From Cladosporium sp. IMV 00045 (Eukaryota > Ascomycota > Dothideomycetes > Cladosporiales > Cladosporiaceae): a DNA stretch of 18,302 nt. The stretch covers positions 1-18,302 of the forward strand of contig MSJI02000398.1 in assembly GCA_001931905.2 (NCBI GenBank). The letters run 5' to 3'. The first letter of the stretch is position 1. Each line of letters begins with the position of its first letter. Position numbers and translations under genes: made by a program. Shown here piece after piece: positions 17,677 to 18,302 of the stretch. The notes below the pieces were generated by a model. It did not search any database and had not been told where the DNA came from. It worked only from the letters and a program-made list of their open reading frames with translations.

Positions 17677-18302
17677 ATGTTCACCACCAGAGCTGCCCTC
17701 ACCAAATCCTCCCTCCGTTCCATCACCACCACCAACACCACCACCAACTTCTCCCGCGCCTTCTCGCAATCCTCCCCAGCCATGACTATCAAGACCTACT
17801 TCGACTGCCAGTGGACTGGCCCTGAGTACAAGACCGACGCCAGCGGCAAGATCATCTCCAAGGACGACTCTGTTGCCCGTAAGTGATGAATCCTCTTCCT
17901 CTTTGCACTCATCAATCGGCTACATCATGATTGTTGTCATCATCATCATCAACATCATCATCATCATCTACATCTTCACCCTCATCCATCAAGCCTGTCG
18001 AGCTCGTCAAGCCTGTCAAGCCCTTCAAAGCTGCCCGCCCCATTGAAACTCCCACCTACCCCACCTCACCCATCCATGACCACAACAGGACAACTACTAA
18101 CTCTCCCTCTTCTTTCATCCAGCCCGCTCCGGCCGTATCAACTTCGAGCTCTTCGACGATGTCGTCCCCAAGACTGTCGAGAACTTCCGTGCCCTCTGCA
18201 CCGGCGAGAAGGGCTTCGGCTACTCCGGCTCCAAGTTCCACCGTGTGATCCCTGAGTTCATGCTCCAGGGTGGTGACTTCACCCGTGGCAACGTAAGAGA
18301 AG
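17677..18302 (+). CDS. Cyclophilin (peptidyl-prolyl isomerase), mitochondrial and cytosolic forms, 3' partial
   Basis: Exon 1 is 17677-17878 and exon 2 is 18123-18292. The window ends ten bases into the next intron (GTAAGA). The 124 visible residues contain the cyclophilin core [30 protein letters not shown] and [19 protein letters not shown]. Active-site R108, F113, M114 and Q116 match human CypA R55, F60, M61 and Q63. Residues 1-35 are rich in Thr, Ser and Arg without acidic residues and hold R27-A-F-S, a typical matrix-protease R-x-F/S site, so they look like a mitochondrial presequence. Met36 (ATG at 17782) begins [11 protein letters not shown], where cytosolic cyclophilins start. Neurospora crassa makes both forms from one gene, and this gene has the same layout, including the extra segment between FDCQW and SGRINF. 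The protein speeds prolyl isomerisation and is the cyclosporin A target. Confidence 0.93.
17879..18122 (+). other. Cyclophilin intron 1 with an ATC microsatellite
   Basis: This 244-nt intron has donor GTAAGT and acceptor CCAG in phase 1, joining SVA to PRSGRINF. It is longer than the other introns except uL14 intron 2. A CAT/ATC triplet run covers about 17937-17970, followed by near-repeats of AAGCCTGTC around 17991-18020. Confidence 0.85.
17937..17970 (+). repeat. Imperfect (ATC)n microsatellite
   Basis: Repeated CAT/ATC triplets, interrupted by one AAC, lie inside cyclophilin intron 1. The run is outside coding sequence and likely to vary in length between strains. Confidence 0.75.

Noticed and set aside
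17931..18248. 105-residue Ser/Pro-rich plus-strand frame
   Set aside because: It reads through the cyclophilin intron repeat and then exon 2 in the wrong frame.

Overview
The window looks like nuclear DNA of a filamentous ascomycete (Pezizomycotina; a Dothideomycete is my best guess, not proven). The reasons are short introns of about 50-225 nt with GTAAGT/GTATGT-type donors and CTGAC/CTAAC branch sites, monocistronic genes about 0.3-1.4 kb apart on both strands, and the proteins themselves: a Neurospora-type cyclophilin, fungal PEX2, Ent3-type epsin and flavohemoglobin. I see no transposon, CRISPR array, rRNA or convincing tRNA.

Layout from left to right. At 1-243 (-) is the start of a type II membrane protein cut by the window edge. 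At 787-5289 (-) is a full-length ABCC/MRP-type ABC exporter without introns. It is divergent from PEX2, a peroxisomal RING E3 component, at 5886-7328 (+). At 7665-9214 (+) is a one-intron gene for a divergent 6-phosphogluconate dehydrogenase family protein. At 10111-11388 (+) is a flavohemoglobin (nitric oxide dioxygenase) with a clear TATA box. At 12795-13695 (-) is ribosomal protein uL14 in five exons, the first only 11 nt. At 14834-16560 (-) is an Ent3-type epsin in three exons. At 17677-18302 (+) is the 5' part of a cyclophilin gene with a mitochondrial presequence and an internal cytosolic start.

The genes look like ordinary housekeeping neighbours and I see no operon-like or cluster logic. 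Trafficking and organelle functions (PEX2, Ent3, a possibly vacuolar membrane protein) sit beside redox/NO detoxification, translation and protein folding.

The most interesting item is the 6PGDH-like protein. It keeps the catalytic Lys, His, Asn and Glu. Three of the five residues that hold the substrate phosphate in classical 6PGDH are replaced, and the NADP-selecting Asn-Arg after the second beta strand is replaced by Asp-Pro. This suggests an NAD-preferring enzyme with a shifted substrate. Exon-intron models were made by hand from splice signals and reading-phase continuity; each restores a continuous family alignment.
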